Below the pieces are notes generated by a model that was given only the letters and a program-made list of their open reading frames with translations, was not told the DNA's origin and ran no database searches. A stretch of DNA of 64,000 nt. Origin: Dendronalium phyllosphericum CENA369. Lineage in GTDB: Bacteria > Cyanobacteriota > Cyanobacteriia > Cyanobacteriales > Nostocaceae. The stretch lies in assembly GCF_016056275.1 (NCBI RefSeq), contig NZ_JAECZA010000290.1:13777-77776 (forward strand), written 5' to 3'. The stretch's first letter is position 1. Each line of letters begins with the position of its first letter. A program made the position numbers and the translations under genes. Below, in pieces: positions 36,559 through 45,900 of this stretch.

Positions 36559-36765
36559 GTGGCAATGGAATCAAATTTCTTAACGGGCACAGTCGCACAA
36601 AACGAAGATTTCAGTGAATACGTTGCTCACTTACAGCTTCACATGACTCTGCAAGCTCGCAATCTGGTTCCACCGCTGAAGCAAACAGTTGAAGATAGTC
36701 GAGAACAATTGCTCCATCAAACCCAAGCCAACTTTGAAAAGCTAATTTCTCGGCAAGGGCTGTAG
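36559..36765 (+). CDS. Small conserved-type hypothetical protein
   Basis: 68 residues starting GTG 36559 (VAMESNFLTG...). AAAGGAG at 36546-36552 gives a 6-nt spacing to GTG; ATG 36565 is the alternative. It is soluble and largely helical (EYVAHLQLHMTLQARNLVPP, then a Gln-rich amphipathic helix to LISRQGL). It has its own terminator at 36801. The family is not recognised; the strong ribosome site argues that it is real. Confidence 0.6.
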   Translation: MAMESNFLTGTVAQNEDFSEYVAHLQLHMTLQARNLVPPLKQTVEDSREQLLHQTQANFEKLISRQGL

Positions 36766-36800
36766 GATATACAAACTTTAATCAAAATTAAAATAAAATA

Positions 36801-36856
36801 AAAGCAGATATTGTTGTGTCAACGCCAATTGCGTGCTCACCAATTCTGCTTTTTCT
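36801..36856 (+). terminator. Rho-independent terminator
   Basis: AAAGCAGA (36801-36808) pairs with TCTGCTTT (36845-36852) across an inner region, followed by TTTTCTAATTTTTT. It ends the transcript of the small gene at 36559. Confidence 0.65.
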
Positions 36857-36968
36857 AATTTTTTAACTATAAAGTTACGAAAATCACCCTTTTGGAGCAA
36901 TAGCAAAGAGCAGAAAGCCGTTAAGATGATTGCAGCAGTTCCTCCCAAGAACAGTTAATTAGGGCTAA

Positions 36969-38225
36969 ATGGCAGCTCGAATCAAAATGACTTCATTACT
37001 TCCTCGAAATCTCAGCGTTGTCATCCGTCCAGTCCAATACAGGGATCTGGATGGAATTGAGCGACTAACCCAAGACTCATTACAAGAACCCACTTCTCAG
37101 GAAGGGGATAGCTTCGACATACGCCAGATGCAAGGGCTGCGCCGCTGGTATGGGTTACTCAAATTTTTGAGTTGGTTTCCCAACCCATTACAGTATCGCT
37201 TCTGTGCCTATGTAGCAGAGCAAGGGCGTACGCTTTTAGGAATGATTCAAGTATCGCCTTTTAACCGGACTCGCAGTACTTGGCGGGTTGACCAAGTGAT
37301 GCTGGATCGTACTGCTGATAAGCAAGGAATTGGTTCGCAACTTTTACGTTATTGCTTTGAGTCGATTTTAGAAGCCCGCACTTGGTTGTTGGAAGTAAAT
37401 GTCAATGACAAAGAGGCGCTGGCACTTTATCGCCAAAATGGATTTCAGCGTCTAGCAGAAATGACATATTGGGAAATCGAACCGAAATTGCTGACTGAAT
37501 TAGCGCAATCAGAACCAGATTTACCCAATTTACTACCTGTAAGTAATGCTGATGCTCAGTTGCTCTATCAATTAGATACAGCTTCAATGCCGCCTTTGGT
37601 GCGTCAAGTGTTCGATCGCAACACCCGCGACTTCAAAACCAGTTTGTTTGCTGCTCTAAAAGATGCCGTCAAGCAATGGATAACTAAAATAGAAGTGGTA
37701 AGCGGGTACGTGTTTGAACCCCAACGCAAAGCAGCGATCGGCTATTTTCAGGTGCAACTCGATCGCAAAGGTGAAACTCCTCACGTGGCAACACTGACTG
37801 TTCACCCTGCTTATACATGGCTATATCCAGAGTTACTGTCCCAACTAGCTCGTATTGCCCAAGATTTTCCCCAGCAAGGGTTACAGTTAGCTTCGTCAGA
37901 CTACCAAGCAGAAAGAGAAGAGTATTTAGAACGTATTGGAGCAAAACGCATAGAACATACCCTAGTTATGTCTCGCTCAGTTTGGCACAAGCTGCGAGAG
38001 TCAAAGTTCGTCTCTCTAGAAGGAATTCAGTGGACTGAAGTACTGCAAGGACTGCAACCAGCACGCAAGCCGATACCGGGTGGGATGTCATGGGCGCAAC
38101 CGAGACCGCTACCACAATCAGATAGAATGCCCACCAAGTCAGAATCTTCTGGATTTGGATGTCAAAACTGTAGTCAGGAAATATCTTGCCAGTCTGATTC
38201 ACCAGATGTAAAGCAGGAGAATTAA
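36969..38225 (+). CDS. GNAT family N-acetyltransferase
   Basis: 418 residues. The N-terminal GNAT domain (about 12-175) has RPVQYRDLDGIERL, the acetyl-CoA loop QVMLDRTADKQGIGSQLL, and LEVNVNDKEALALYRQNGFQRL. The C-terminal half (about 180-350) looks like a second, degenerate GNAT-like fold (ATLTVHPAYTWLYPELLSQLA), and the last 70 residues are disordered with a Cys pair (FGCQNCSQ). The target is unknown. It ends one base before the ruvX GTG, so the two are probably cotranscribed. Confidence 0.85.
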   Translation: MAARIKMTSLLPRNLSVVIRPVQYRDLDGIERLTQDSLQEPTSQEGDSFDIRQMQGLRRWYGLLKFLSWFPNPLQYRFCAYVAEQGRTLLGMIQVSPFNRTRSTWRVDQVMLDRTADKQGIGSQLLRYCFESILEARTWLLEVNVNDKEALALYRQNGFQRLAEMTYWEIEPKLLTELAQSEPDLPNLLPVSNADAQLLYQLDTASMPPLVRQVFDRNTRDFKTSLFAALKDAVKQWITKIEVVSGYVFEPQRKAAIGYFQVQLDRKGETPHVATLTVHPAYTWLYPELLSQLARIAQDFPQQGLQLASSDYQAEREEYLERIGAKRIEHTLVMSRSVWHKLRESKFVSLEGIQWTEVLQGLQPARKPIPGGMSWAQPRPLPQSDRMPTKSESSGFGCQNCSQEISCQSDSPDVKQEN

Positions 38226-38226
38226 T

Positions 38227-38703
38227 GTGATATTTCAAGAGCAACCAAAGCCGTTTGTTTCAGCGTTGGGGTTAGATGTTGGACGCAAGCGGATTGGTGT
38301 AGCTGGGTGCGATCGCACTGGTTTGATTGCCACAGGCATTACTACAGTTGAACGCACCTCTTTTGAGCGAGATGTCGAGCAAATACGACAAATAGTTAAC
38401 GAACGTCAGGTACAAGTCCTGGCGATCGGCTTGCCTTATTCAATGGATGGCTCTTTGGGATTTCAAGCCCGTCAAGTGCAAAAATTTGCCACTAGACTAG
38501 CGAAAGCTCTAAAGCTGCCTGTGGAATATGTGGATGAGCGGTTAACCTCATTTCAAGCAGAGCAACTGCTAATAGCTGAAAATCTTTCTCCATCACGTAA
38601 TAAAGGTTTGATTGACCGTAAGGCAGCATCTTTAATTTTGCAACAATGGCTAGATGCAAGACGAGCCAATTTGCAAAAGCCCGCAGTAGCTACAGAATAT
38701 TGA
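38227..38703 (+). CDS. ruvX: Putative Holliday junction resolvase / pre-16S rRNA nuclease RuvX (YqgF)
   Basis: 158 residues, starting GTG 38227. The RNase H-like fold shows the catalytic Asp in LGLDVGRKRIGVAG, the second acidic site near VEYVDERLTS, and the terminal DRKAASLILQQWLD. The family trims 16S rRNA precursors or resolves junctions. Residues 1-10 precede the usual start of the fold, so a slightly later start is possible. It belongs to the housekeeping cluster ruvX-DUF3727-yqeG-proB. Confidence 0.92.
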   Translation: MIFQEQPKPFVSALGLDVGRKRIGVAGCDRTGLIATGITTVERTSFERDVEQIRQIVNERQVQVLAIGLPYSMDGSLGFQARQVQKFATRLAKALKLPVEYVDERLTSFQAEQLLIAENLSPSRNKGLIDRKAASLILQQWLDARRANLQKPAVATEY

Positions 38704-38842
38704 TACCTTTTAACGTGATATTCTGAAAACTATTACCCAGTAGTTGTATTCCGTCTGAAGCTATTTGCTTGGCATAATTTGTCATTAAACAGTAAAGCGA
38801 TTTTTACATCTACTGATATTTATAAATTTTCACAAGTCGGTT

Positions 38843-39415
38843 ATGTTTTCCTCTCCATTTTCTAAAGACAACGATGGCGCTCATGCAGGTACTATCACCT
38901 TGAACGATGATACAGGGCGAACTCTTGAGTGTTACATTGAGCATTCACTTTCGGTTGACGAGCAAGAATATGTTTTGCTGCTTCCTGTAGATTCACCCAT
39001 AGAAATTTTTGCTTGGCAAGGTGAAGACGAGGAAGAAGAGGCAGTTTTAGTAGATGATGATGCTGTCATTGAGCGAATTTTTGGCACTGCTCAAGCTGTC
39101 TTAGCCGAGCAAAACTTGATTGTTAAAAACACTGCCTATGCTCTTACAGTCGCTGGGGATTTACCGCCTGTTGAAGAGTCAGAACTTTTCACTCTAGAAA
39201 TTGAAGACGAAGAAGCAGATTTAGAGCCAGAGCAATTACAACTACTTGCTAGCTTCTATTTTGAAGACCAAGAGTATGCAATTTATACTCCCCTCGATCC
39301 TCTGCTGTTTTTTGCACGGATATCAAAAACAGGTCAACCTGTTTTGCTGTCTCCAGAGGAGTTCCGCGAAGTCCAACCACTTTTGGAAGAACACCTTTTT
39401 AACGAAGTTGAATAA
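38843..39415 (+). CDS. DUF3727 domain protein
   Basis: 190 residues, strongly acidic. It has a DUF1292-like N-terminal beta part (TITLNDDTGRTLECYIEHSL), the DUF3727 middle (VLLLPVDSPIEIFAW), and a second copy-like unit near the end (FYFEDQEYAIYTPLDPLLFF). The family occurs in cyanobacteria and plants and has no firm function. Its place between ruvX and yqeG is typical for cyanobacteria. Confidence 0.85.
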   Translation: MFSSPFSKDNDGAHAGTITLNDDTGRTLECYIEHSLSVDEQEYVLLLPVDSPIEIFAWQGEDEEEEAVLVDDDAVIERIFGTAQAVLAEQNLIVKNTAYALTVAGDLPPVEESELFTLEIEDEEADLEPEQLQLLASFYFEDQEYAIYTPLDPLLFFARISKTGQPVLLSPEEFREVQPLLEEHLFNEVE

Positions 39416-39493
39416 AATTAAAAATTAACAATTAAAATTTTTAATTTTTAATTATATTTAAATAAGCTTTGAGCAGCTGTTAAAGAGCTGCTC
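39413..39493. repeat. AT repeat plus GAGCAGCT hairpin before yqeG
   Basis: TTAAAAA units and their inverse (AATTTTTAATTTTTAA) at 39413-39455 form a weak AT hairpin. The stem GAGCAGCT/AGCTGCTC (39471-39478 and 39486-39493) follows and ends 28 bp before the yqeG ATG, so it would lie in the leader if transcription continues from upstream. Confidence 0.6.
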
Positions 39494-39521
39494 AGTCACT
39501 ATTGCTGGCGCAGATAAGCTT

Positions 39522-40061
39522 ATGACTTGGAACAAATTCTTACAGCCTAACTTGATTTTAGAGGGTTCAATATTGAACCTGACACCAGATATTATCCAAC
39601 AATACGGGCTGAAAGGATTAGTGTTGGATGTAGATGAAACTTTAGTACCGATGAGAGTCGGGGTAGCTTCACCAGAACTAAAACAATGGGTGGAGCAAAT
39701 CCGTTCGTTTGCAGAGTTATGCTTGGTGAGCAATAACCTCAGTGAAGCACGTATTGGCGGAATTGCTCGCTCTCTTAACTTGCCATATTACTTAGGTGCG
39801 GCCAAACCTTCACGACGCAAAATTAGAGCAGCACTCCAGGGAATGAATCTGCCAGTGCAGCAAGTGGCAATGGTAGGCGATCGCTTGTTTACCGATGTTT
39901 TAGCAGGTAATCGTCTAGGGATGTTTACCATTTTGGTCGAGCCAATTGTCCATCCTGATATTGCTTTGCGCTCCCATCCCATCAGAAACTTTGAAGTTTG
40001 GATCTCGGAATTCTTAGGAGCCTCTATTACTCCCGAACGAGACAAAATTCATAAACATTGA
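39522..40061 (+). CDS. YqeG family HAD IIIA-type phosphatase
   Basis: 179 residues. The HAD motifs are LVLDVDETLVP (nucleophile and acid Asp), LVSNN, the Lys in AAKPSRRKIRAAL, and MVGDRLFTDVLAGNR. It is soluble. YqeG/GEP4-type enzymes dephosphorylate phosphatidylglycerophosphate in some lineages; that role is plausible in cyanobacteria but not certain. It belongs to the ruvX-proB cluster. Confidence 0.9.
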   Translation: MTWNKFLQPNLILEGSILNLTPDIIQQYGLKGLVLDVDETLVPMRVGVASPELKQWVEQIRSFAELCLVSNNLSEARIGGIARSLNLPYYLGAAKPSRRKIRAALQGMNLPVQQVAMVGDRLFTDVLAGNRLGMFTILVEPIVHPDIALRSHPIRNFEVWISEFLGASITPERDKIHKH

Positions 40062-40199
40062 CGAATCGTCAGGAAAGTAAATCTAAAAAAATAGTTAAGG
40101 AATCCTACTGACATCCAAAAATCGGGGATCATAGGTATTAATAACATGGGGTCAGCCAATAAAAGACCCTAGCCCATACAAAATAAATATAAACACGTA

Positions 40200-40250
40200 G
40201 AGCGTCAGCCTTCACTATAGAGGGACTGGCGCTTTACAATTTTTTAGATA
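40200..40250 (+). terminator. Possible terminator downstream of yqeG
   Basis: AGCGTCAGCC and GGACTGGCGCT pair imperfectly (one wobble, one mismatch) near 40200-40236 and are followed by TTTACAATTTTTTAG. It lies 140 bp past the yqeG stop. Confidence 0.45.
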
Positions 40251-40277
40251 GTTGTCCGTTACTACTGACAACTGTAC

Positions 40278-40297
40278 GGGCGAACGGCCGTTCGCCC
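40278..40297. repeat. 20-bp perfect palindrome upstream of proB
   Basis: GGGCGAACGGCCGTTCGCCC is fully self-complementary and flanked by GTAC and CTAC, the common dispersed cyanobacterial palindrome type. It lies between STRR units and 27 bp before the proB start, where it could fold in the mRNA leader. Confidence 0.85.
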
Positions 40298-40324
40298 CTA
40301 CTACTGACTACTGACCAATAACCA

Positions 40325-41434
40325 ATGACCAAAACGATTGTCGTCAAAATCGGCACTTCTAGCCTTACCCAGCCAGAAACTGGACAACTGGCACTTTCCA
40401 CGATCGCCACTTTAGCGGAAACCCTCTGTTCTTTGAGGCAGCAAGGTCATCGAGTGATTTTAGTATCCTCTGGGGCTGTAGGAGTAGGTTGTGCGCGGTT
40501 AGGCTTAACCGAACGTCCGAAAGCGATCGCTCTTAAACAAGCAGTAGCAGCAGTCGGGCAAGGAAGGTTAATGCGCGTATATGACGATTTATTTACTACC
40601 TTACAACAGCCAATTGCTCAGGTTTTGCTAACTCGCAGCGACTTGGTACAGCGCAGCCGTTATCTCAACGTCTACAACACTTTTCGGGAACTGCTGGGAC
40701 TGGGAGTGATTCCCGTGGTGAATGAAAATGATACTGTAGCAGTGGACGAACTGAAATTTGGCGATAATGACACCTTATCAGCCTTAGTAGCCAGTCTCGT
40801 ACAAGCAGATTGGCTATTTTTGCTCACCGATGTCGATCGGCTATATTCAGCCGATCCCCGTTCTGTACCAGATGCCCAACCCATTGCTTTGGTGAATAGT
40901 ATTAAAGAATTAGCGCAATTGCAGATCCAAACGGGTTCTGTGGGTTCTCAATGGGGTACTGGCGGGATGGTGACAAAAATATCCGCTGCCAGAATTGCGA
41001 TCGCTGCCGGAGTGCGGACTGTAATTACCCAAGGACGATTTCCTCGCAATATCGAAAAAATTTTACAAGGCGAACCCCTTGGCACTCACTTTCAACCGCA
41101 ACCAGAACCAACTTCTGCCCGTAAACGTTGGATAGCTTACGGTCTTGTGCCTGCTGGAAAATTATATTTAGATCCTGGAGCGATCGCCGCGATCGCTCAG
41201 TCAGGAAAATCATTATTGCCAGCGGGAATTAAAGCAGTAGAAGGAGAATTTGACACTCAAGATGCTGTGCAGTTGTGTGACAGCAGCGGTAACGAAATTG
41301 CTAGAGGTTTGGTCAACTATAGCAGCGAAGAACTACAAAAGATTCGCGGCTGTCACTCCAGAGAAATTCCTGCAATTTTAGGTTATGCAGGTACAGAAAC
41401 AGTGATTCACCGAGATAATTTAGTTCTAACTTAG
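40325..41434 (+). CDS. proB: Glutamate 5-kinase
   Basis: 369 residues; phosphorylates glutamate in the first step of proline synthesis. The amino-acid-kinase domain (1-255) has [48 protein letters not shown], and [16 protein letters not shown]. The C-terminal PUA domain is at about 275-360. The length matches the bacterial PUA-containing form. The ATG lies inside a degenerate heptamer repeat (...CTGACCAATAACCAATGACC), and no ribosome site is evident. A strong bidirectional terminator follows. Confidence 0.95.
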   Translation: MTKTIVVKIGTSSLTQPETGQLALSTIATLAETLCSLRQQGHRVILVSSGAVGVGCARLGLTERPKAIALKQAVAAVGQGRLMRVYDDLFTTLQQPIAQVLLTRSDLVQRSRYLNVYNTFRELLGLGVIPVVNENDTVAVDELKFGDNDTLSALVASLVQADWLFLLTDVDRLYSADPRSVPDAQPIALVNSIKELAQLQIQTGSVGSQWGTGGMVTKISAARIAIAAGVRTVITQGRFPRNIEKILQGEPLGTHFQPQPEPTSARKRWIAYGLVPAGKLYLDPGAIAAIAQSGKSLLPAGIKAVEGEFDTQDAVQLCDSSGNEIARGLVNYSSEELQKIRGCHSREIPAILGYAGTETVIHRDNLVLT

Positions 41435-41469
41435 GAGGGAGAGATACGATCTTTTGCCTCTAAAAAGAA

Positions 41470-41495
41470 AAAACCCCTTGCACGACTGGGGTTTT
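41470..41495. terminator. Terminator after proB
   Basis: AAAACCCC (41470-41477) and GGGGTTTT (41488-41495) form a perfect stem around TTGCACGACT. It is symmetric, so it works in both directions. Confidence 0.85.
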
Positions 41496-41699
41496 CGCTT
41501 CATTAGCCACATGATTTTTCCACTGGAGAAGTTCACTATTCATCAAGTCTACGTGATGATAGCTTTTATGAAATAAGTAAAAGGTAGGAAGCCCCACCTT
41601 GTTGCAGAGCATATTGTTTAGCCCGAATTAACTATCACATAGGAATTTGACAAAACTATTGCAATTTCATGACGTTAGTATGAATACTCTAACTATTTT

Positions 41700-41966
41700 T
41701 CACCAATCACCTTTTTTAGTGTCATCCCAAACTTCTAGTTCCAAGTTATGGAGATAAGTTAGTCCACTTTGAATCTGTTCATCTGTGCCTTGCAACTCCA
41801 AGTCAAACCAACCATCTCCAACGGCATTGGCTCCCAGAATTGCCGCAGTGATGTTCACAGTCAAACCGTATTCGGATACTAGACGAGAAATGACAGGTTC
41901 CTGGTGATAGTCTTTGGGAATCCTGACTCGAATCCGTTTATGGGTAAGCGTATTGTCACTAGCCAT
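41700..41966 (-). CDS. NIL domain protein of the sulfate transport operon
   Basis: 88 residues from ATG 41964-41966 with AAGGTGA upstream. The NIL-type ferredoxin-like fold is RIRVRIPKDYHQEPVISRLV, then VNITAAILGANAVGDGWFDL. NIL domains regulate methionine importers when fused to the ATPase. In cyanobacteria a stand-alone copy often follows the sulfate permease genes, as here (88 bp after cysW). It may bind a sulfur compound and modulate uptake; that is inferred from position. Confidence 0.83.
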   Translation of the reverse strand: MASDNTLTHKRIRVRIPKDYHQEPVISRLVSEYGLTVNITAAILGANAVGDGWFDLELQGTDEQIQSGLTYLHNLELEVWDDTKKGDW

Positions 41967-42054
41967 AATTGTCACCTTCAAGAGGACAAATCAATTAAAA
42001 ATGTAAAATTCAAAATTTTTAATTTTTAATTTTCTCAAGAATTCGCCCAATTCC

Positions 42055-42933
42055 TTATTCAACATCTTTAATGCGGGTTTTACGTTCCAGAATTTCTTTT
42101 AGTACTAAAGTTACTACTGCTAGCAGTGCCAAGAGTACAGCCGCCGAGAAGGCAGCTTCGGTTTCATATTGTTTGTAAGCATCCTCTACAAACAGTGGTA
42201 AACTCTGGGTTTTATCGGCAATGTTCCCAGATACTACTGAAACCGCCCCGAATTCACCCATTGCTCTGGCATTCGTCAAAATTAAGCCGTATAGTAAGCC
42301 CCAGCGAATACTGGGCAACGTAATCCGCCAAAATACTTGCCAGTCTTTTGCACCTAAAATTCTAGCAGCTTCTTCTTGATCCTTGCCGAATTCTTCTAGA
42401 ACTGGAATAACTTCGCGGGCGACAAAAGGCATACTCACAAACGCCGTGGCTAGCACCATACCTGGAAAGGCAAAGATAATTTTGATGTCATGTGCCTGTA
42501 ACCAAGGGCCAAACCAGCCATTGCGCCCATAGAGCAATACAATCATCAATCCTGCAACTACAGGAGAAATTGAAAAAGGCAGGTCAATAATACTCAAAAC
42601 AATAGCGCGTCCGGGGAATTTGTGACGAGCGATCGCCCAAGCCGCACACAGTCCAAATACTGTATTCAAAGGCACAGCAATTACAGCTAGAATCAGCGTT
42701 AGCCAAGCGGCATGGAGAAAGGCGGGTCTACTCAAGTTGGACAAAAACGGCCCGACTCCCTTGCTGAAAGCTTGGACAAAAACGTTGAGAGCCGGGATAT
42801 ATTGAATCAGGGCTAAATAGGCGATCGCTATGCCAATTAAAAGTGTTGGTATCCAGCTTTTCTGCTGTTTGGGTTTGATTGTATCTGTATTCGTCTCGGT
42901 TGTTGAGTGAAAACTTGGCTTATCTACTGTCAT
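42055..42933 (-). CDS. cysW: Sulfate ABC transporter permease CysW
   Basis: A 292-residue inner-membrane permease with about six helices. The coupling loop reads [21 protein letters not shown]. The C-terminal part, [21 protein letters not shown], is typical of CysW. It overlaps the end of cysT by 14 bp, so the two are translationally coupled into the heterodimeric channel. The cognate ATPase gene (cysA) does not follow in this operon. Confidence 0.92.
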   Translation of the reverse strand: MTVDKPSFHSTTETNTDTIKPKQQKSWIPTLLIGIAIAYLALIQYIPALNVFVQAFSKGVGPFLSNLSRPAFLHAAWLTLILAVIAVPLNTVFGLCAAWAIARHKFPGRAIVLSIIDLPFSISPVVAGLMIVLLYGRNGWFGPWLQAHDIKIIFAFPGMVLATAFVSMPFVAREVIPVLEEFGKDQEEAARILGAKDWQVFWRITLPSIRWGLLYGLILTNARAMGEFGAVSVVSGNIADKTQSLPLFVEDAYKQYETEAAFSAAVLLALLAVVTLVLKEILERKTRIKDVE

Positions 42934-43789
42934 ATCGTCTTGCCCAGGCTTGTAAGAAGTTAATTGCTAGAAGCAGTACCAACGAAATTGACAGTAAAAC
43001 TATGCCAATTACAGTCGCTCCAGAGTAGTCATACTGTTCCAAGCGTTGGAAAATCAGCACAGGTGCGATTAAATCTTGGTAAGGCGTATTGGAAGAGATA
43101 ATCACAGTCGAACCATATTCGCCCACCGCACGGGAGAAACCCAAGGCAATACCAGTCAAAATTGTGGGAAATAAAGGCGGCAAAATTACTTTCCAGAAGG
43201 TTTGCCATTGAGAAGCACCCAAACACCAGGCGGCTTCTTCAATTTCATGTTCCATTTCTTGCAGCACTGGTTGCACAGTCCTGACCACAAAAGGCAGCGA
43301 AATAAAGATCATGGCCACAGCTACTCCCATACGGGTAAAAGATACCTTAATTCCTAAAGGTGCTAGTAGCGAACCAACCCAACCATTATCGCTGTAAACT
43401 GTTGCCAGCGTTAATCCTGCGACTGAAGTTGGTAAGGCAAAGGGTAAATCGACAGTGGCATCAATCAAGCGTTTCAAGGGAAAGTCGTAGCGCACCAAAA
43501 CCCAAGCAATCAGAGTACCAAATACACCATTGAGTAGGGCCGCAAATATTGAAGTAACAAAGGTGACATTGTATGTTGCCAAAGCAATCGGACTAGTAGC
43601 GATCGCCCAAAATCTAGCTGGAGGTTCCGTACTTGCTTTCAAAAACATAGCAGCTATGGGGAGAAATAACATCACTGCTAGGTACAACAAAGTAATTCGC
43701 CAAGTCCAAGGAAGCCGCACCAACCGCTGCAAAAATGACTTCCAGACTGGAGTTTTTACTTCAACTTCTACAGAAGGGGATACAGCCAT
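42920..43789 (-). CDS. cysT: Sulfate ABC transporter permease CysT
   Basis: About 289 residues from ATG 43787-43789; a TTG nine bases upstream is the alternative. Six-helix permease with the coupling loop [21 protein letters not shown] and [21 protein letters not shown], as in CysT/CysU. It pairs with CysW. The 116-bp gap to sbpA holds an STRR and the second 20-bp palindrome. Confidence 0.92.
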   Translation of the reverse strand: MAVSPSVEVEVKTPVWKSFLQRLVRLPWTWRITLLYLAVMLFLPIAAMFLKASTEPPARFWAIATSPIALATYNVTFVTSIFAALLNGVFGTLIAWVLVRYDFPLKRLIDATVDLPFALPTSVAGLTLATVYSDNGWVGSLLAPLGIKVSFTRMGVAVAMIFISLPFVVRTVQPVLQEMEHEIEEAAWCLGASQWQTFWKVILPPLFPTILTGIALGFSRAVGEYGSTVIISSNTPYQDLIAPVLIFQRLEQYDYSGATVIGIVLLSISLVLLLAINFLQAWARRYDSR

Positions 43790-43834
43790 AGTCAACAATT
43801 CAAAATTTCAAATTTAAAAGTAGTTTTGTCGTAG

Positions 43835-43854
43835 AGACGCGATTAATCGCGTCT
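43835..43854. repeat. 20-bp perfect palindrome, copy 2
   Basis: Identical to the palindrome at 36365-36384 (AGACGCGATTAATCGCGTCT). Here it is inside the sulfate operon between sbpA and cysT, followed by CAGTTGT-type heptamers (43862-43912). It could attenuate or protect the polycistronic mRNA. Confidence 0.85.
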
Positions 43855-43914
43855 GTGCAATAGTCAGTTGTCAGTTGTTTTTCTACTGACCACTAACTAC
43901 TGACTACTGGCTAA

Positions 43915-45060
43915 TTAACGTTTGATTTTGGCTTGAACTTGGTCAAAAATACCGCCATCTGCGAAGAACTTCTTGTCAATTGCTTCCCAACCGCCAAAGT
44001 CTGCAACTGTACCCAAAGTTTTCACCTTGGGATATTTGTCTGTAACTTCCTTGGTTTGGGCTATTTTCTCATCCACGGGTCGGAATCCCAATCTGACAAA
44101 CTCCTGCTGTGCCTCTGGAGTATAGAGGTATTTGACAAAACCTTCAGCAACTTCACGAGTACCGTGCTTATCAACGTTTTTATCAACTACGGCAATGGGG
44201 TTATCGATAGAAATGTTCACATCAGGAACGACATACTCAACTTTCTCGCCTTTTTGTTGTGCCAAGATAATTTCGTTTTCATAGTTGATCAAGGCATCTC
44301 CTTGACCTTGCTTGGCAAATGTGTCAGTGGCTTCCCGTGCATCTTTTGTCAGGATGGGTACATTTTTGTAAACATTGGTGACAAATTCAGTAGCTTTGGC
44401 ATCATCGCCACCAGTTTTGATGACCGAGTTCCACAATGCTAAGAAATTCCAACGAGCAATACCTGACGTTTTTGGATCAGCAGTAATTAATTTTACACCG
44501 CCCTTTTCCAAATCTGTCCAAGTCTTGATACCTTTAGGGTTGCCTGGGCGCGTAACTAACGCTGCAACAGTTTTGGAGACGATACCATTGTTAGGAACTT
44601 CCTTTTCCCATCCTGGTTGAATCAGTCCTGCCTTCTCAATTTTAGAAGTATCTCCAGCTAATGCTAAGTGAACAACATCTGCTTCCAAACCATCGATGAC
44701 AGCACGAGTTTGAGAACCCGATCCGCCATAACTCTGCTTGAAGGTAACAGTTTGGTTATGTTCTTTCTTCCACTGTTCTACAAATTTAGGAATGATGGCT
44801 TCGTGAGCAGCTTTAGTCACGGCAAAGGAAACCAATGTTAATTCAACATTCTGTTTGCTAGCAGAAACAGGACTAGCATTAGGAGTTTCATTAGGAGAAT
44901 TAGCTTCATTGCCACCAGAACAAGCGGCGATCGCTACACTTAAAATCGCTCCTACCACTGCGAGCGACACGAAACCTTTAAACGATTTCAGCCTCAATCT
45001 ATACAATCGCCGTTCCACGATTGCTTGTAATATTCTCAATGAGCGCTGCCATAAAGTCAT
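43915..45060 (-). CDS. sbpA: Sulfate-binding lipoprotein SbpA
   Basis: 381 residues. ATG 45060 has GAGGAG about 8 bp upstream. The signal peptide is long and ends at the lipobox AVGAILSVAIAAC, so the protein is lipid-anchored. The sulfate-binding fold shows VELTLVSFAVTKAAHEAIIP, the FKQSYGGSGSQTRAVIDG anion site, and KGIKTWTDLEKGGVKLITADPK. It is first in the sbpA-cysT-cysW-NIL operon. A 9-bp inverted repeat 109 bp upstream is a candidate regulator site. Confidence 0.93.
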   Translation of the reverse strand: MTLWQRSLRILQAIVERRLYRLRLKSFKGFVSLAVVGAILSVAIAACSGGNEANSPNETPNASPVSASKQNVELTLVSFAVTKAAHEAIIPKFVEQWKKEHNQTVTFKQSYGGSGSQTRAVIDGLEADVVHLALAGDTSKIEKAGLIQPGWEKEVPNNGIVSKTVAALVTRPGNPKGIKTWTDLEKGGVKLITADPKTSGIARWNFLALWNSVIKTGGDDAKATEFVTNVYKNVPILTKDAREATDTFAKQGQGDALINYENEIILAQQKGEKVEYVVPDVNISIDNPIAVVDKNVDKHGTREVAEGFVKYLYTPEAQQEFVRLGFRPVDEKIAQTKEVTDKYPKVKTLGTVADFGGWEAIDKKFFADGGIFDQVQAKIKR

Positions 45061-45168
45061 TCAGTTTTCTCCTCTTAATTTCCTGTTTTTCGATAGGAAT
45101 ACAGTTATATATAGTTTACGGTAATGGATGATTACTGGTATCAAATTGCCAACAAAAAACAATAACTT

Positions 45169-45190
45169 CATATTCTCTATCGAGAATATG
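45169..45190. promoter_or_regulatory. Perfect 9-bp inverted repeat upstream of sbpA
   Basis: CATATTCTC-TATC-GAGAATATG. It lies 109 bp before the sbpA start, in the stretch where its promoter is expected. The symmetry suggests a dimeric regulator such as a sulfur-responsive factor; the factor is not identified. Confidence 0.5.
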
Positions 45191-45859
45191 GTGATTTTAC
45201 CAGTTTGGTGTAAAATAAAAAATACTTTTACTTGCAAGTATCAAGTTGTCATAATAATTAGCTACCGCGTCTCTCAAATCACTTCTTGGAGAATAGCTAA
45301 GTTATTGAAGGCAGCCTATTTTCGCTTCAAATCTAGGCAGGAGTTTTTACCAAGCTATTTTTCAGCATCATATTTGCTTGCTTACGCTAGCGTTTATCCA
45401 TAATTTATCAACTCAAAAAACTTGTCAAAAGCTTTATAATTACTTCGTTTTATACTTTGATTTGAATAATTAATAATTAAAAATAATACCAACTTCAATA
45501 ATCTTTGAGACACATGAATTATTTGTAAGGGCGAACCTAACAGCACCCCTACTAAGGTATCTGTTGCATTCTTTTTTCAAGTTGGTATAACTTTTATTTT
45601 TTGTAGCTTTAATGTAGATAAATTAGGATAGTTTGCTATGGTATATGATATCGTGTCCGCCTAATTACTTGTCAAAAAAACTCTCCGCGTCCCCGCGTCC
45701 CTGCGTCTTCGTGTCAGTCCTAATGATAAGTCTTCAACCATACATGATATGATTGGTTCGCATATTGCCATTAAACTAAGCAATATTTGGTTGCGCCGGA
45801 TTTTTCTAATTACAGCGATCGCGCTTGCATTCAAGACATTACTTGATTTCAAGTGAAGC

Positions 45860-45892
45860 GTAGGTTGGATGAAGAGACTCTAGTCAACCTAC
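45860..45892 (-). terminator. Hairpin downstream of the glutamine amidotransferase gene
   Basis: GTAGGTTG (45860-45867) and CAACCTAC (45885-45892) form a perfect stem 9 bp beyond the stop of the leftward gene. No U-tract follows; it may be a repeat-derived terminator. Confidence 0.45.
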
Positions 45893-45900
45893 ACTCATCA

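Larger units (their letters stand above)
45061..45900. other. 840-bp AT-rich intergenic region upstream of sbpA
   Basis: No credible gene is visible (short frames here lack family resemblance and ribosome sites). It holds the inverted repeat at 45169-45190, a TATCTGTTGCATTC...GTTGGTATAAC repeat unit (45558-45591) related to two copies near 56.4 kb, and a GTAGGTTG/CAACCTAC hairpin at 45860-45892 after the leftward amidotransferase gene. Confidence 0.5.

Noticed and set aside
45128-45403. A 91-codon plus-strand frame upstream of sbpA as a gene
   Set aside because: It overlaps the sbpA promoter region and the 45169 inverted repeat, has no ribosome site and an unnatural composition.
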